This document shows, piece after piece, positions 38,190-52,869 of a stretch of DNA of 64,000 nucleotides. Position 1 is the first letter of the stretch. Each line of letters opens with the position of its first letter. The position numbers and the translations under genes are program-made. Under the pieces are notes generated by a model. It did not search any database, was not told the DNA's origin, and saw only the letters and a list, made by a program, of their open reading frames with translations. Source of the stretch: Meandrina meandrites (Eukaryota; Cnidaria; Anthozoa; Scleractinia; Meandrinidae); NCBI GenBank assembly GCA_963693305.1, contig OY855913.1, positions 2,706,501 through 2,770,500 of the forward strand. Direction: 5' to 3'.

Positions 38190-41100
38190 AGACGAACGAC
38201 TGACAGACGTTGCTACAAGGAAGTTATTTTTAGTTTAGCAAGCGGTAAAGGTCGTTTGGTAGCAAGGATCTACCGTGACTAAAGGAATCTGTAAAAATAT
38301 TTGGCCCTCAAAGCCAAATCAAATAAGCGAAAGAAATTGAAGCGAATTAAGGATTGGATTTGACTCGGCAGATAGCTAGTGAGCGTTTAAAATCTGAAAT
38401 ACTAACCTTGTGAAAACCTTGTGAAAACCAGATATTATATCCGTACTGTAAACTAGCTCCACCACACTTTAAACCTGCTTGTGTAGTTCTGATTAACACT
38501 TACACGGCAAGCGGTATTTATGCTTGAAAAAAGCGCTGAGCCACTTCACGTTTTATTGTCTACATAGATTACGCCAACGTAAAAATTAATTTAAAGTGAG
38601 ATGTGTTCTCAAATATGTTGTTTTTAAGCCTTGGACTGCTTTTGGTTTTCTGTTCTTGGTATTTTATTCCTCGCGTTTTATTTACATCTTGGACCGTTGG
38701 AGGAAAGTTCACTAAATCTCGCAGACTTTTTGTGAACAGTTTCCGGTGGCTTGTATCATTCTGGAAAGGCCCGAATACACCTGCTATTTTCAGAACTGTT
38801 TTTCCAACGTCAGAATATCTCCAATACACAATAGAAACTTTTACCGTCAAAGTGATAATTTGAGCATGACTGTACTTTCGTTTTCAAGAACGCATTCCTT
38901 TCATAACTTTAATAAACAAAAACTGTTAGAACCGTGTTCATCATACTAGCCAAATAACAGCGAGAAAAGCATTCTTAGACTTTTTATCGATTTCGCCATG
39001 ATTAACACAACTTAAATTCTGCTGTAAAGTACCTTAATGGAATAAATGCTCGCATTCAAAACTGAATGTCAAAAGAGAGGAGGCGGTTCTCAATTCTACA
39101 ATTCGAGTCTCAACCCCCGCATAAGTGAAAAAATGTTGCCTTGTTTTTAATTTACTTTTCATAAACTGCATTTTCTAAAAGTGTTCTACTCTTTGTTGTA
39201 GAAGAAAAGGTGATGTTTCAATGCTGTATCACACTGAGTGCGTAGGCCACGTAAAAGAGCATTCTAGTTTTGAAAACATTCGCTCTACCAAAGTCGTCTG
39301 TTGCAAATTGCGGGAACAATTTTATTATTGTTTAAGTTATAATTTTAGATCAAGAAGAGGAATAGAGGATAAAGCTAAGGAGCGATTCACCGTTTAAAGC
39401 TTCGCTCATACAATTCTCGTTAAGTTTGGTTATTAGAGCGAAACACTAAAAAAATATTAAATTTATTTCATGGGTAAAAGACCCTAAAATAATCACACAA
39501 TAAGAATTAATAGAATTAAATAGCCATGACATATTTTAATTTGCGCTTCACTGCAAACCTTGGTTCTACTCGTCCGATTTCTTTATCAAATTTTTAATTG
39601 TTTGTAAAATGCTGTAGAAAGATAAGCTTCTAGCACTGACGTTTTGTTTTCGTCACCAGCATATTTCGTGCATATATCTGCAACTATAAACACATGCGTC
39701 GTTTACAGAAATACTGAATAAACATGGCGATTATATTTGTTTTTAATTGAAGCCGAAAATCAGAATAATGATCCTACTGAAACGTTATTCCAGAAAGCTG
39801 GGGTTCTTAAAAGGAAATTTTTGAAGAGCTTAATTTTGCCTTTATGATTCACAGACAGCGCGAAGATAAAGGAACTTAGAAGGTGGTCTTGCATAGCATT
39901 GATGTTTAAAGAATGTAAAAACCACTGAACCAGTTTATCTGTCGACGTACCAGTTAATTAGGAAATAAGCTGTATGTATGCTGTATGCCGAGTATGATCT
40001 TTCCCGGCATTGCGTTGCTCTTGGTCTTCTTTTCTAAGCATGATATTTCATTCTACTTAAAGGTCGGACAATCATCGCGAAAATTTCACAAACTTTTCAT
40101 GAACAGTTGTTGACGGTGTGTTTAAAATTCTGAATTTCCAACTAAACAAAGAACCGAAAGGACAAATGTTTTTTGTTTCAGAAATTGTTTTGTTCAACGT
40201 CAGAATTTCTCCCATACATAATAAAAAACTGTTGTTACCAAAGTGATCACTTCAGCAATTCTGGTTTAAAGTGCGTGTAAGATATAAATTCTAGCGTACA
40301 AAATGGACAGTCAAAACAGATGGTGCTTTACATTAAAGAGAATAGTTGAACTTGATTCTTTCCTCGAGCGCGAAAAAATGTACTGCTTTTAATTTTCTTC
40401 TGATCGACTGCGTCAGTTGTCTACAAGTGGTCCACCATTTCTGGTAGAAGGTTAAAAACAAGTTTCCGTGCATATAATTGAATGGACTTTGATAGTTGAT
40501 ACTTTCAATGCTGTATCACACTGAGTGCTTAGGCCACGTAAAAGAGCATTCTAGTTTTGAATAATTTAGCTCAGCAAAGTCGTCGCATTACAGCACCACC
40601 ATCGTTAATAGTTAATACCCCAGCAGCGGCGCACGTCATTTACAAAAATATTATAATTGTGCCGAAAACTGGCACTTATCACAAAAAAGGTTTGCAAAGT
40701 TTTGCCTTCACGATTTACAGACAACAGAGGCAAATCAAACAAGTGAGGGTAAATGAGTCAAATTTATGACTGAACTATTTTGACTCGACGGAAGGTGAAA
40801 CCTAAAAACGTTCGTTCACGGCACTGCATTTATGTTTGAAAAAATGTTGAAAAAAGCACTGAAACATGCAGTTCCTGCAGTTACTTTTACAATGTGTATA
40901 TATACTAACACGCCAACGTACGAATTAATTAAAATTTAGCTGTGTTCTCCAGTAAGATGTTTTAAGCATTGCACCACTTTTAGTTTTCTTTTCTTGGTGT
41001 ACATTCTTCTAAGATATCGGACTATTGGAGAACCATCCAGTCAATTTCACCATCCCTTTTTGAACAGTTGCTAATGGTGTGGAACATTCTGACTGAATGC

Positions 41101-41285
41101 TATTTTCAGAATTTGTTTTGTCTGACACCTACGGAGAATAGAAATTCTTTCCGCCGAAATCACTTGAACATATATCGCTTTCGAGAACACATTCCTTTAC
41201 TCCAGTGAGCAAGAACCGTTGGAAGCATAGTTGCTTGTAGCAGCCAGCTAACAGAAAAGCATTCTTACATTGTTCTCCATTTTTT
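38190..41285. repeat. duplicated intergenic segment, copy upstream of gene C
   Basis: Most of this DNA recurs upstream of gene D at 46853-51095, beginning with ACTGACAGACGTTGCTACAA and ending near CATTCTTACATTGTTCTCCA. No coding region is supported: the ORFs in it (38569-38863 and the like) recur in both copies only because the DNA is duplicated. Confidence 0.75.
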
Positions 41286-41715
41286 TTGTGGGGGGGGAGT
41301 CTATTTAAAAAAGAAAGAAGAAAGTCAAAGAGAAGTGTCCTCTCTTTGATTTATTTGACTTTTTGTCACTGACTTTCTAGTTGAAAAGTGTTTGAAGAGA
41401 TGGGACTTTGATGGCCCAAAATTTCTTAATATAGTTTTCTATCCTTTTTTCTTCGTCTTGATATCTTAAATGCTTGTTCACTGTAACTTGAGCTCTTCGT
41501 AGTTTCCATCCTATCAGTCACAGGCTTAGCTTTTCAAGTTAGACACGTTTTTGTTAGAACAATATATAAACAAGCGACAACTCAGGTCAATGTACCCACA
41601 CATATGTTTATTCAGCTTTTAGTCTACATAAAAAATGCACTGAGGAGTCTCAGCCTCTGTGAGTCCAAGGATCACAGTTCTACAAATCGCTGGGCCTCGT
41701 TTAACTTCCTTCAGG

Positions 41716-44700
41716 TTAACCCCGGATCTAAAATTGACAATGAAAACAACACTTTACTATCATCATCATGTTATTAATATTACAAACTAATAATTTGTTA
41801 ACAATGGGTGTTCTTTGAATCGCAATTTTTTGCTAAAATGTTCTGAATTGGTAACCACAAAACAGCTCTTTTTTCCGATCCGCTGCTGTTAGTTTATTTT
41901 AAGGCTTTTGAGGCATGCGTGACAGTATTCAACGTTTCCTCTAAATTCATTCTTCATATGTTTTTGCAGTCTTCTCAAATTGACAAGTGCACGATTAACT
42001 CTTGTTGTGGCTTGTAACACTAAAATAATTGTCTGCTTAAAATCACTGTTAGTCAAAGTACCTTTTGTCCTACGTTCTGTGCAAACAGACCCTGCACGTT
42101 TCCTGGTGGGGAGTAGCGTACCACCACGTAGGTATCGACTGAACGAGCGCTCTTCCTTTTCGTCACGAGAGCCGCTCCCATTTTAGTGGTGCCTTTCCAA
42201 ACCACCTGCGATACAAACACTTAAGATAAGTACAAATCAGAAGTTTATTAACTTCTCGGGTTCAAATACATCATACATTCATTTTGGTTTTAATCGAGTG
42301 CTATGATCCATGTTTAATTGTGGCTGGAATGAAATTCAAATGAATTCTGGGCACGCGGATCTTCCTTTTCCTTGTTAGAAAATCTATTTGGTAGATGTTG
42401 AGGCTTGTTACAACTCAAGAGATATAAAAAATATGGTATGGACGGAACACTGATTGTGTTTTGTCTTCAAAACTGTAGTCGTAAGTAAACAAGCGTATCT
42501 CAGATATAATATTGACAAAAATCGACTTTGTATGCTAACATGTCAACTCAAAACCTTTTTGTGCCTCCTTCCCCCCCCCCCCCCCCCCCCCGTCCCGAAA
42601 CATAAGCTCACCTGAGTGAAATGGCCAGTGGCTCGAGTAAATCCAGGGTTGTTAAAACTGTAATATTTTATTTCATCGTACCTTGAATGTGAAAAAGACA
42701 ACCAGATTACGCAAAGTTAATTATACTTGTTAGTAAGTAAGATTATTATTTCAACTGTAATCAGAAATTTCGCTGTGTTTCGTAATTTCCTGAATTTATA
42801 ACTCTTGAATTAACATAGTTCATTTTTTGGTGTATTTCATTCTTAAGCCAAAGTACTCAAATTCTGGTCCTCCATAGTAAACACAAGTTACGTAACGAAT
42901 TGAAGTGCCAAGGGACTGGGGAAATTTGTCCATTATATCGAGGGTTCGTTTTATCGAAAACCTCGATGCAACGAATTTGCGGAAAAAAAAATTACGTTAT
43001 ATCGAGGTTCTGTTCTATACATTTTATTGTATACTTGCCAGGCTGAAGAATATCGTTCGTTGTATCGAGGACTTCGTTATATAGAGGTTCGTTAAATTGA
43101 ATTTCCACTGTACTCGGAGCAAAAACGAAAAACAACAACAACAACAAAACACTATACTCTTAGTGCAAACTGTTTGCTCTGATATCGTAACCTACTGCTT
43201 ATAGGTCCCCCTGGTGTAGGCCAATCTACTTATAAACAAAAAAATACATCTGGATATAAGCTTCCGGATATAAGCCTCCCACCCCTGTAGTTGCCCTTGT
43301 TGCCTTAATTGAAATGAATTCGATTTATTATGACGTTTTAAGGGTTAATGTTTATTTCCCTTATAAGTTCCCCTCCCCGTACCCCCTCGGATATAAGTAG
43401 CATAAGACCAGCACCAGTTTACGGTATGTCGTTAGTGATATTTTGGTAACCAATTACAGAACAAAGCAAACTGCAAAAAGCATAGCAAACACACAGTTAC
43501 TTGTGACAAACCCACCGAAACTTCAGTTTATTTTAGGGATTTATAAGATAAATTAGGTTGTAGCTCACCAAGCCTTCACTGCTAACCGGCATGATCCGAC
43601 TGCTTTTCCAGAAGACCAGCTTTTGTAAAGGTTTTCCCCTTCACGATATTTGCCAAGTTTTGGATCGTGTTCAAATTTTCCTGTCGCTGCCAGGTAATCA
43701 GCCCATTCTTTAGCATGTCGAGCCAGTGTGGAATCCCAGACCAGCGCTGTCGCTCCATGAAGAGCACGTTTGGAATTATGAGCATCCAGGCAGTCGTTTT
43801 GGTTCAACGCGAGTCCTGAAAAATATGTATAGATAAAGTCTGTATACGAGCCTAGTGGCCCATCAGGCCGGAGCTTATCCCAGTTGCCGTAGCATGAAGC
43901 GACTAGGAGTATTTCTGCTTCCCCATGGATGGGATGCTATCGCAAAAATATCTGTATTTCTTATTTTTGAAATCAGACTCACTTAACTTCACGACTTATT
44001 TTATAGGTATTTGAAACAATTGCCTCATTTTCTCAACACTAGCTAGAAATGCAACTCAGTTTAACGTCAGGACTTGAGCCACTTGCAGTGTTAAAACATA
44101 TTCATTTTGTGAAAACTTTAATTTAAGTTTAATAATCACATAGAGAATGAAGAGCAAAAGACGTATAATAAATAACAAACTCACCATGTGAGCCTGCACT
44201 GGATGACGCTGAAAGACAAACCAACTTCAATTTAGTTTTATTCATTCCATCGATGTTCAACAAATATGGGGAAAATTTGTTGATGTTCTTTACTTCAAAA
44301 CATAAAAGAGTTAGCAGTTATTGTTAGTAATCAGCTGTCTATCTGACGGTTCCTTTCTGTATCATCGTTTTTATGAGAACTAACTAAAGTTGTAAGTAGA
44401 TAATATTTACGATGATAACTAACGTAATTTTCTTGTAATCGGAATAACCTAGAACAACCTAGAGACAGCAGTTTAGGTTTAGAAAATATGGGTAAAGACT
44501 AGCGTCATACGTTTAACCGTTAAACAAAGAAACGAGTACATTTACAGCCTCAACCTATTGCCATGCACACGTGGAACAAATCTCTAGGACAAAATTGAAA
44601 AGCGACGCCGAGTGATGCTCTTATACAAGATCCTTAACTCACACTTTCGATTTCAAGTCTTTCCGAGGGTATAAACGGGCACCAACAAAGAATTCTCTTC

Positions 44701-46724
44701 ACGTACTGATTAACTATTGGGACGACAAAATATCGCAAAAGAAACGTTCGAAAATCATTTGATTATCACGTAATTATCAAAGACAACAGAACTTGTTTTG
44801 GTTCCTTACAGTCAGCGCCGTGAGATCGCTAAATAAGTGATGTCCAACTGACGGCAGCGTAGTGGACGTCGATCATCGCGATTTGGTAAAAACAGAAACT
44901 AATTCTTATTGCATGGTTCGTTGTTTGGTTATGTTCTACAGTGGTAATTGTATATTTGTATTTCACTTACATTTGCAGTTGCTGCAGGTCGCGTAGCAGT
45001 GTTCTTGCATGTACCGATAGTATATGCTATTTTGACCACAGAAACCACTGTTCTTCCAATATCTGCAACTGTTATGATCACTTCTGTCATCTTTGCACGC
45101 CGACGCTGCAAATTGCATGTATTTAAATTTAATTTTTTTGTAACCAACGAGAAAATTTTGATTTTACAGATTACCATCCCGTAAAAGCAATCAGAACCAC
45201 AATCTTCAATAAAAAAGTTTTGTTAACTGAGACTTTCGTTGTATCTCTTCTAAACAGCGTGCGTCTTCGGGCAGATAAAACGTTAATTAATTAATTATCA
45301 AACACTCAACAAGTGAGGTAGAACGGCAATTTAGTAGGTCACTGCGAGGTGCCAAGAGCAGAAACGAATTTTAATGCACGGTTCATTATTTGGATATTTA
45401 CTGTAATTAATTGTGTATTTTGTATTTCACTTACATTTGCAGTTGCTGCAGGTCGCGTAGCAGTTGTCTTGCATGTACGGATAGTATATGCTATTTCGAC
45501 CACAGTAACCACTTTTCTTCCAATATCCACAACTGCTATGATCACTTTTGTCATCTTTGCACGCTGACGCTGCAAATTGCATGTATTAAATGTGACAATC
45601 ATCCAGTAATCAACAAGAAATTCTGACTTGTATAGATTCCCAGATAACTTTTCAGCATCCCGCAAAAGCAATCAGTATACCCAAGAAATTTGTTTATAAC
45701 AACACAGTGTTCACTTACATTTGCAGTTGCTGCAGGTCGCGTAGCAGTTGTCTTGCATGTACCGATAGTATATGCTGTTTTGACCACAGAAACCACTGTT
45801 CTTCCAATATCCACAACTGCCACTTTTGTCATCTTTGCATGCTGCAAATTGAATGTATTTTAATGCATACAATTAATGGGAAAAGTTTGACCCATTGTAA
45901 AGATTCCTAGTCAACTCTGTCAGTATCCAGTGGGAACAATATATGCCCGATCACTGACAAAGTATTCCTATGTTATACAGGAATAAACCTTTTTGAAACC
46001 CGGGTGATGGAGACGTTTTTGGAGACATTATGACAAAACAGTTTACAATACGGATTACGCATAACAAAGTTTACAATGTTTTATCTCGTTCCATTTTACT
46101 CCTCGGAAGGGTTTGGGGACTGCTCTCGTCGCGCTCGTTTGCTGAAGCACGTTTAATAAGATAAGCAAACACCGCGAGCAAACAACTTTCTGGTGTAAAT
46201 AAGGCCACTAGCGTGACGTTTATTTCTCTCAAATATCCTATCTTAAAATAACAAGCATTTGATTATATCTTCAGGAAAGGTGGGGCACGAAAAAACCGCC
46301 ATATAGAAAATCAACTCACAAGGTGTTAGTTTGGATCGTTATGCCAAACGTTTTAGTGTATCGGCTGATGATGATGCCAGTCAAGAAAATCGCTCGATAT
46401 AAAATGACATTATATGTGCTGCATATAATGTTTGTTTTACGTTCCATTTTGACTAAACTTTTGTTAGACAGAGCAACACAAGCATACAGACAGGTTAACA
46501 GTATATGAAAATTCGCAAATTGGTCATGGGCTTCTCTTCCTCTAACTTTTGATACTTTTTTATAGGCGTTGTAGAAATTACTTACAAGTTCTTTTTTCCT
46601 CGGCATGTTTTTCCTTTAGAGGGACATCCGAAGAAAGTTCTGGCACTGGGAATGAACTTCCTGGGGCGCCATGGCAGGTGACATGAAATGTGACGAGGAC
46701 CAATCCAATAAAGAAGATGTACAT
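41716..46724 (-). CDS. Gene D: secreted protein with three ShKT domains and CAP
   Basis: Minus-strand exons: 46724-46586, 45841-45719, 45569-45435, 45105-44971, 44208-44185, 43815-43569, 42681-42612, 42205-42062, 41727-41716; phases join to 342 residues. Residues 1-17 are the signal (MYIFFIGLVLVTFHVTC), with KR at 44-45. ShKT domains at 47-87, 88-132 and 133-177 come from three near-identical exons (CKDD...SCGYWKNSGFC...YMQDNCYATCSNC). A 24-nt linker follows, then CAP at 186-342: [37 protein letters not shown] and YVVVRYSPPGN; the His/Glu tetrad is present. The last exon is 12 nt (IRG-stop). An AATAAA on the minus strand is at 41607-41612. Confidence 0.8.
42935..43110. repeat. TATATCGAGGTTCGTT interspersed repeat
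   Basis: Several variants of TTATATCGAGGTTCG recur here in both orientations, a pattern common in interspersed repeats of many animals. A second low-copy motif (GGATATAAGC) follows at 43250-43400. Both are in the gene D intron between CAP exons 1 and 2. Confidence 0.5.
43855..43935 (-). mobile_element. 3' fragment of tRNA-derived SINE
   Basis: CATCAGGCCGGAGCTTATCCC, GTAGCATGAAGCGACTAGGAGTATTTCT and CATGGATGGGATGCTA match the SINE body of 57122-57358. Confidence 0.55.
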
Positions 46725-46852
46725 CCTTCTTAGAATACCTTTAAGTCAACAAAAAAGAAACCATTTCCTCATTTCTTTTGGTTCTATAAGCTTTAAAATG
46801 ATATATAGGTTTATGCACTTTCCCAAAATTAAATAACGCGCCCGCTGGCTGC

Positions 46853-49800
46853 AACGAACGACTGACAGACGTTGCTACAAGAAAGTTATTTTTAAATTAG
46901 CGCGCGGCATAGGTCGGGTGGTAGCAAGATATCTACCGTGAGTAAAGAAATCTGTAAAAAATATATGTCCTTCGGTGACAAATTAAACAAGCGAAAGAAA
47001 TCGAAGCGAATTAAGGGTTGGATTTGACTCGGCAGATACCTAGTTAGCGTTTAAAATCTAAAATACTAACCTTGTGAAAATTTTAACCAGATATTATATC
47101 CGTACTGTAAACTAACTCCACCACACCTTAAATCTGCCTGTGTAGTTCTGATTAACACTTACACGGCAAGCGGTATTTATGCTTGAAAAAAGCACTGAAC
47201 CACTTCACGTTTTATTAATGTCTACATATATTACGCCAACGTAAAAATTAATTTAAAGTGAGATGTGTTCTCAAATATGTTGTTTTTTAGCTTTGGACGG
47301 GTCTTGGTTTTTTGTTCTTGGTATTTTATTCCTCGCGTTTTATTTACATCTTGAATCGTTGGAGAAAAATGCAGTAAATCTCGCAGACTTTTTGTGAACA
47401 GTTGTCGGCGACTTGTATCATTCTGGAAAGGCCCGAATACACCTGCTATTTTCAGAACTGTTTTTCCAACGTCAGAATATCTCCAATACACAATAGAACC
47501 TTTTACCGTCAAAGTGATCATTTGAGCGTTACTGTACTTTCGTTTTCGAGAACACATTCCTTTCATAACTCTAATAAACAAGAACTGTTAGAACCGTGCT
47601 GGTCATACTAGCCAAATAACAGCGAGAAAAGCAGTCTTAGACTTTTTATCGATTTCGCCATGATTAACACAACTTAAATTCTGCTGTAAAGTACCTTAAT
47701 GGAATAAATGCTCGCATTCAAAACGGACTGTCAAAAGAGAGGGTGCGGTTCTCAAGAGTTGTGTCCCACCGCTCAGATCAAGAAAGTACAAAGAGTAAAG
47801 TACAATTCAAGTCTCAACCCCCGCATAAGGAAAAAATATTGCCTTGTTTTTAATTTACTTTTCATAAGCTGCATACTCTAAAAGTGTTCCACTCTTTGTT
47901 GTCAAAGAAGAGGTGATGTTTCAATGCTGTATCACACTGAGTGCGTAGGCCAAGTAAAAGTGCATTCTAGTTTTGAAAACTTTAACTCTACCAAAGTCGT
48001 CTGTTGCAAATTGCGGGAACAATTTTATTATTGTTAAAGTTATAATTCTAGATCATGAAGAGGAATAGAGGATAAAGCTGAGGAGCGATTCACCGTTAAA
48101 CGCTTCGCTCATACAATTCTCAGTTAACTTTGGTTATTAGAAACAATTAGAAAAATATTAAATTAATTTCATGGGTAAAAGACTCTAAAATAATCACACA
48201 ATAAGAATTAAATAGCCATGACATATTTTAATTTGCGCTTCACTGCAAACCTTGGCTCTTATGTCCGATTTCTTTATCAAAGTTTTAATTGTTTGTAAAG
48301 TTCACTAAATCTCGCAGACTTTTTGTGAACAGTTGCCGGTGGTTTGTATCATTCTGGAAAGGCCCGAATACATCTGCTATTTTCAGAACTGTTTTTCCAA
48401 CGTCAGAATATCTCCAATACACAATAGAACCTTTTGACGTCAAAGTGATTATTTGAGCATGACTGTACTTTCGTTTTCAAGAACGCATTCCTTTCATAAC
48501 TTTAATAAACAAAAACTGGTTGAACCGTGTTCATCATACTAGCCAAATAACAGCGAGAAAAGCAGTCTAAGACTTTTTATCGATTTCACCATGATTAACA
48601 GAACTTAAATTCTACTGTAAAGTACCTTAATGGAATAAATGCTCGCAATCAAAACGGACTGTCAAAAGAGAGGACGCGGTTCTCAAAAGTTGCGTCCCAG
48701 CGCTCAGATCAAGAAAGTACAAAGAGTAAAGTACAATTCAAGTCTCAACCCCCGCATAAGGAAAAAATATTGCCTTGTTTTTAATTTACTTTTCATAAGC
48801 TGCATACTCTAAAAGTGTTCCACTCTTTGTGGTAGAAGAAAAGGTGATGTTTCAATGCCATATCACACTGAGTGCGTAGGCCACGTAAACGAGCATTCTA
48901 GTTTTGAAAACTTTTAATAGCTCTACCAAAGTCGTCTGTTGCAAATTGCGAAAACAATTTTATTATTGTTAAGGTTATAATTTTAGATCAAGAAGAGGAA
49001 TAGAGGATAAAGCTCAGGAGCGATTCACCGTTTAAAACTTCGCTCATACAATTCTCAGCTAAGTTTGGTTATTAGAACGAAACAATTAGAAAAATATCAA
49101 ATTAATTTCATGCTAAAAGACTCTAAAATAATCACACAATAAGAATTAGTAGAATTAAATAGCCATGACATATTTTAATTTGCGCTTCACTGCAAACCTT
49201 GGTTCTACTCGTCCGATTTCTTTATCAAAGTTTTAATGTTTGCAAAATGCTGTAGAAATTAAGCCTCTAGCACTGACATTTTGTATTCGTCGCCAGCATA
49301 TTTCATGCATATCTACAACTATAAACACATGCGTCGTTTACAGAAATACTGAATAAACATGCCGATTATATTTGTTTTTAATTGAAGCCAAAAATCAGAA
49401 TAATGATCCTACTGAAACGTTATTCCAGAAAGCTGGGGCTCTTAAAAGAAATTTTTGAAGAGCTTAATTTTGCCTTTATGATTCACAGACAGCGCGAAGA
49501 TGAAATAACTTAGAAGATGGTCTTGCATAGCATTGATGTTTAAAGAATGTAAAAACCACTGAGCCAGTTTATCTGTCGACCTACAAGTTAATTAGAAAAT
49601 AAGCTGTGTTCTCGAGTATGATCTTTCCCGGCATTTCGTTGCTCTTGGTCTTCTTTTCTAAGCGTGATATTTCATTCTACTTAAAGGTCGGGCAATCATC
49701 GCGAAAATTTCACAAACTTTTCATGAACAGTTGTTGACGGTGTGTTTAAAATTCGGAATTTCCAACTAAACAAAGAACCAAAAGGACAAATGTTTTTTTT

Positions 49801-51095
49801 TTCAGAAATTGTTTTGTCCAATGTCAGAATCTCTCCCACAGATAATAAAAAACTTTTGTTACCAAAGTGATCACTTAAGCATTGCTGGGGCCTATTTCTT
49901 CATTTTGCTACGCTTTACGAAAGTAAATTTTGGGTTTAAAGTGTGTGTAAGGTATAACTTCTAGCGTGCAAAACGGACAGTCAAAACAGATGGTGCTTTA
50001 CATTAAAGAGAACAGTTGAACTTGATTCTTAATTCGAGCGCGAAAAAATGTACTGCTTTTAATTTTCTTCTAATCGACTGCGTCAGTTGTCTACAAGTGA
50101 TCCACCATTTCTGGTAGAACGTTCAAACAAGTTTCCGTGCCTATAATTAAATGGACTTTGATAGTTGATACCGTTCAATGCTGTATCACACTGAGTGCGT
50201 AGGCCACGTAAGAGAGCATTCTAGTTTTGAATAATTTAGCTCAGCAAAGCCGTCATCGTCTGATCTGGTAAAAATCGCGAAACAAGTTCATTCTTGTTCA
50301 AGTTATAATTTCAGAAGTAAAATGGTTTAGAACTATAAGGAAAGCTTCAAGAACTGAAGGTTGCATAACACATGTTACAGCACCGCCATCGTTAATTCAT
50401 ACCCCGTCAGCGACGCACGTAATTTACAAAAATAGAAATAAATATTATAATTGTGCCGAAAACTGGCACTCATCATAAAAAAGGTTTGCAAAGTTTTGCG
50501 TTCACGATTTACAGACAACAGAGGCAAATCAAACAAGTGAGGGTAAATGAGTCAAATTTATGACTGAACTATTTTGACTCGACGGAAGGTGAAGCCTAAA
50601 AACGTTCGTTCACGGCACTGTATTTATGTTTGAAAAAATGTTGAAAAAAAAAAACACTGAAACATGCGCAGTTCATGCAGTTACTTTTACAATGTGTATA
50701 TATATTAACACGCCAGTGTACGAATTAATTAAAATTTAGCTGTGTTCTCCAGTGAGACGTTTTTAAGCATTGCACCACTTTTAGTTTTCTTTTCTTGGTG
50801 TAATATTCCCCACATTCTTCTAAGATATCGGACTATTGGAGAACCATCTAGTCAATTTCACCGTCCCTTTTTGAACAGTTGCTAATGGTGTGGAACATTC
50901 TGACTGAATGCTATTTTCAGAATTTGTTTTGTCCAACGCCTACGGAGAATAGAAATTCTTTTCGCCGAAGTCACTTGCATTGCTATTGCTATCGAGAACA
51001 CATTCCTTTACTCCAGTAAACAAGAACCGTTGGAAACATAGTTGCTCGTAGCAGCCAGCTAAAAGAAGAGCATTCTTACATTGTTCTCCATTTTT
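46853..51095. repeat. duplicated intergenic segment, copy upstream of gene D
   Basis: Counterpart of 38190-41285, longer because of an internal tandem duplication (47371-49245). No gene supported. Confidence 0.75.
47371..49245. repeat. internal tandem duplication, about 0.93 kb per unit
   Basis: The stretch starting near AAATCTCGCAGACTTTTTGTGA at 47371 is repeated from about 48300, both units sharing CCGAATACA, CAACGTCAGAATATCTCC and the GCTGTATCACACTGAGTGCG block (GCCATATCAC in the second). The upstream-of-C copy has the unit once, so this is a later event. Confidence 0.7.
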
Positions 51096-52434
51096 GTTTT
51101 TGGTTTTGGATGTTTTATTCGTGTTAGATGTAAATTCTAGCGTATACAAAACGAAGAGTGAAAACAGAGGAAGTGGCAGGTCCTCCAAATAGCGTGCCGC
51201 ACCGCTCTGATAAAGGAATGCGCAAAGCTGATACTTTATCTCGGTTCTTTATCCTCGCTCGAGTGATAAGATGTATTGATTTCAATTTTGTTTCACTTAG
51301 CTAGCTGTATTTCTTACTAGTGCCTGGTCAACCATTTCTGTTAGAAAGTCTGTGCAAGTTTCCGTGCTGATATTACTGCATGCATTACTGACATTGATTC
51401 TCATACGTTACATATGATAATGATATTATTTAAGGGCCGAACTTTAAAGATGGTGGTTGTTTATATTTAATGTTACATCACACTGAGTGAGTGGGCTCAT
51501 TGAAAGAAAGCTTTAGTTTTTACAAATTTCGCTCTACAAGGTCGTCGTCTGTTGGAAATAGAGGAACGGAAATAAAGGAGATTGTCGTCAACAATGAACG
51601 CACTGTAGCTGAGACCGAGGCGCGAGTCACAGTAATAGGTTTCCTTCATGTATGACTCAGGTTTGGTTAATAGAGCGAAACAAATAGAAAAATAAGTAAT
51701 TTAATGGTTAAAAATATACAATAATCATAAACAATAAGAATTAGTTAACTTAAATAGCCGTGAAATATTTAAAATTGCGCTTTAATACCAACTTTGTAAA
51801 GCACTATACCTTTCGTGCGTTGTTGATGTTGGTAAAATGTTATGGAAAGAGAGGCCTCCACCACTAAACTTTTGCATTGTCACAGGTAGCTTTCATGTAT
51901 ACAGCGACGCACATACACGTATGTCATTTACAGAAATATAAATAAACATTTTGGTGAGTTTTTTCAACTAGAACAAGGGCGGACTCGAAAGCCTACATTT
52001 TATACTGGCCGGGACTCACAAGAGCGTCAGCGCACTGTGAGCATTAGATTCCGGAAATAAAAGTTCTTTACATTAACGTAAAACAAACTCTATATTTCTA
52101 AGAGCAGTTGGCCACAAACTTGTTAACATTCAGTGGCCTGCAGGTCAATCAGAAGTGAATTCAGGTTCTGATATAACTCACTATGTTTTGTTTCATCCCC
52201 CGCCCGTTCCCATTTTTCCTCAATTGTTTTCGTTTGCTATTCTCTGTAAGTTTCGCCCCTTTTTCGTTTTAGAACTTCCTCACTGCAGTGACACAGCGAC
52301 ACGGGCGATGATTGTTAAATTTACCCACACGCTACTCTTATTGAACTTTTTGTCTAGATCTACAACAATAACTATCATGCCCCTCTGAGTTCATGCTTTC
52401 AATGTCAGATCTCTCTGATCAGGCTTCCCTCAAG

Positions 52435-52446
52435 TTACGCTGAGAT
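52435..52446 (-). pseudogene. orphan copy of the 12-nt CAP last exon
   Basis: TTTTTAG followed by ATCTCAGCGTAA and then CTTGAGGGAAG matches the last exon and 3' UTR start of genes C and D (ATTTGGGCGTAA, ATCCGGGGTTAA). It could be an alternative end for gene E, since phase 0 fits, or a relic of a lost gene copy. Confidence 0.5.
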
Positions 52447-52869
52447 CTAAAAATTTGCAATGAATACAGAAACTTACTATTATACCCATTTTAAAGTTCC
52501 GCTTAGTAATAATGACAACCGGCCCTGCGGATAAGAATTATTTCTACTAAGATCGGACAACGGTCTGAGTATAAACTACGGACTTAAGTTTAAAACGAAC
52601 GCGGCTACGAACAGCAGACTGGGTATTTAAAATGTGGACTTTTTTAAAAGGTCGCGGGTGACACCTATCATGAATAAATTCATTAGGCAAAATTTTGCTT
52701 GTCCTACATCATTTAAAACGCTTATATCTCGGCTGTTTTGGGTGCGATTGAGCTGATATTTTCCAGAGGCATTACCAAAGTGATGGAAGATTACGATTAC
52801 GTGGTGACTTGGCAATATACAGTGATCAAGCCAATTAGAGGTGATTCCAGATTCTGTTATAAGCGAAAC

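Noticed and set aside
38569..38949. ORFs of 67-93 codons repeated at 47231-47611
   Set aside because: Conserved only because the intergenic DNA is duplicated; no family features, and both strands are equally open.
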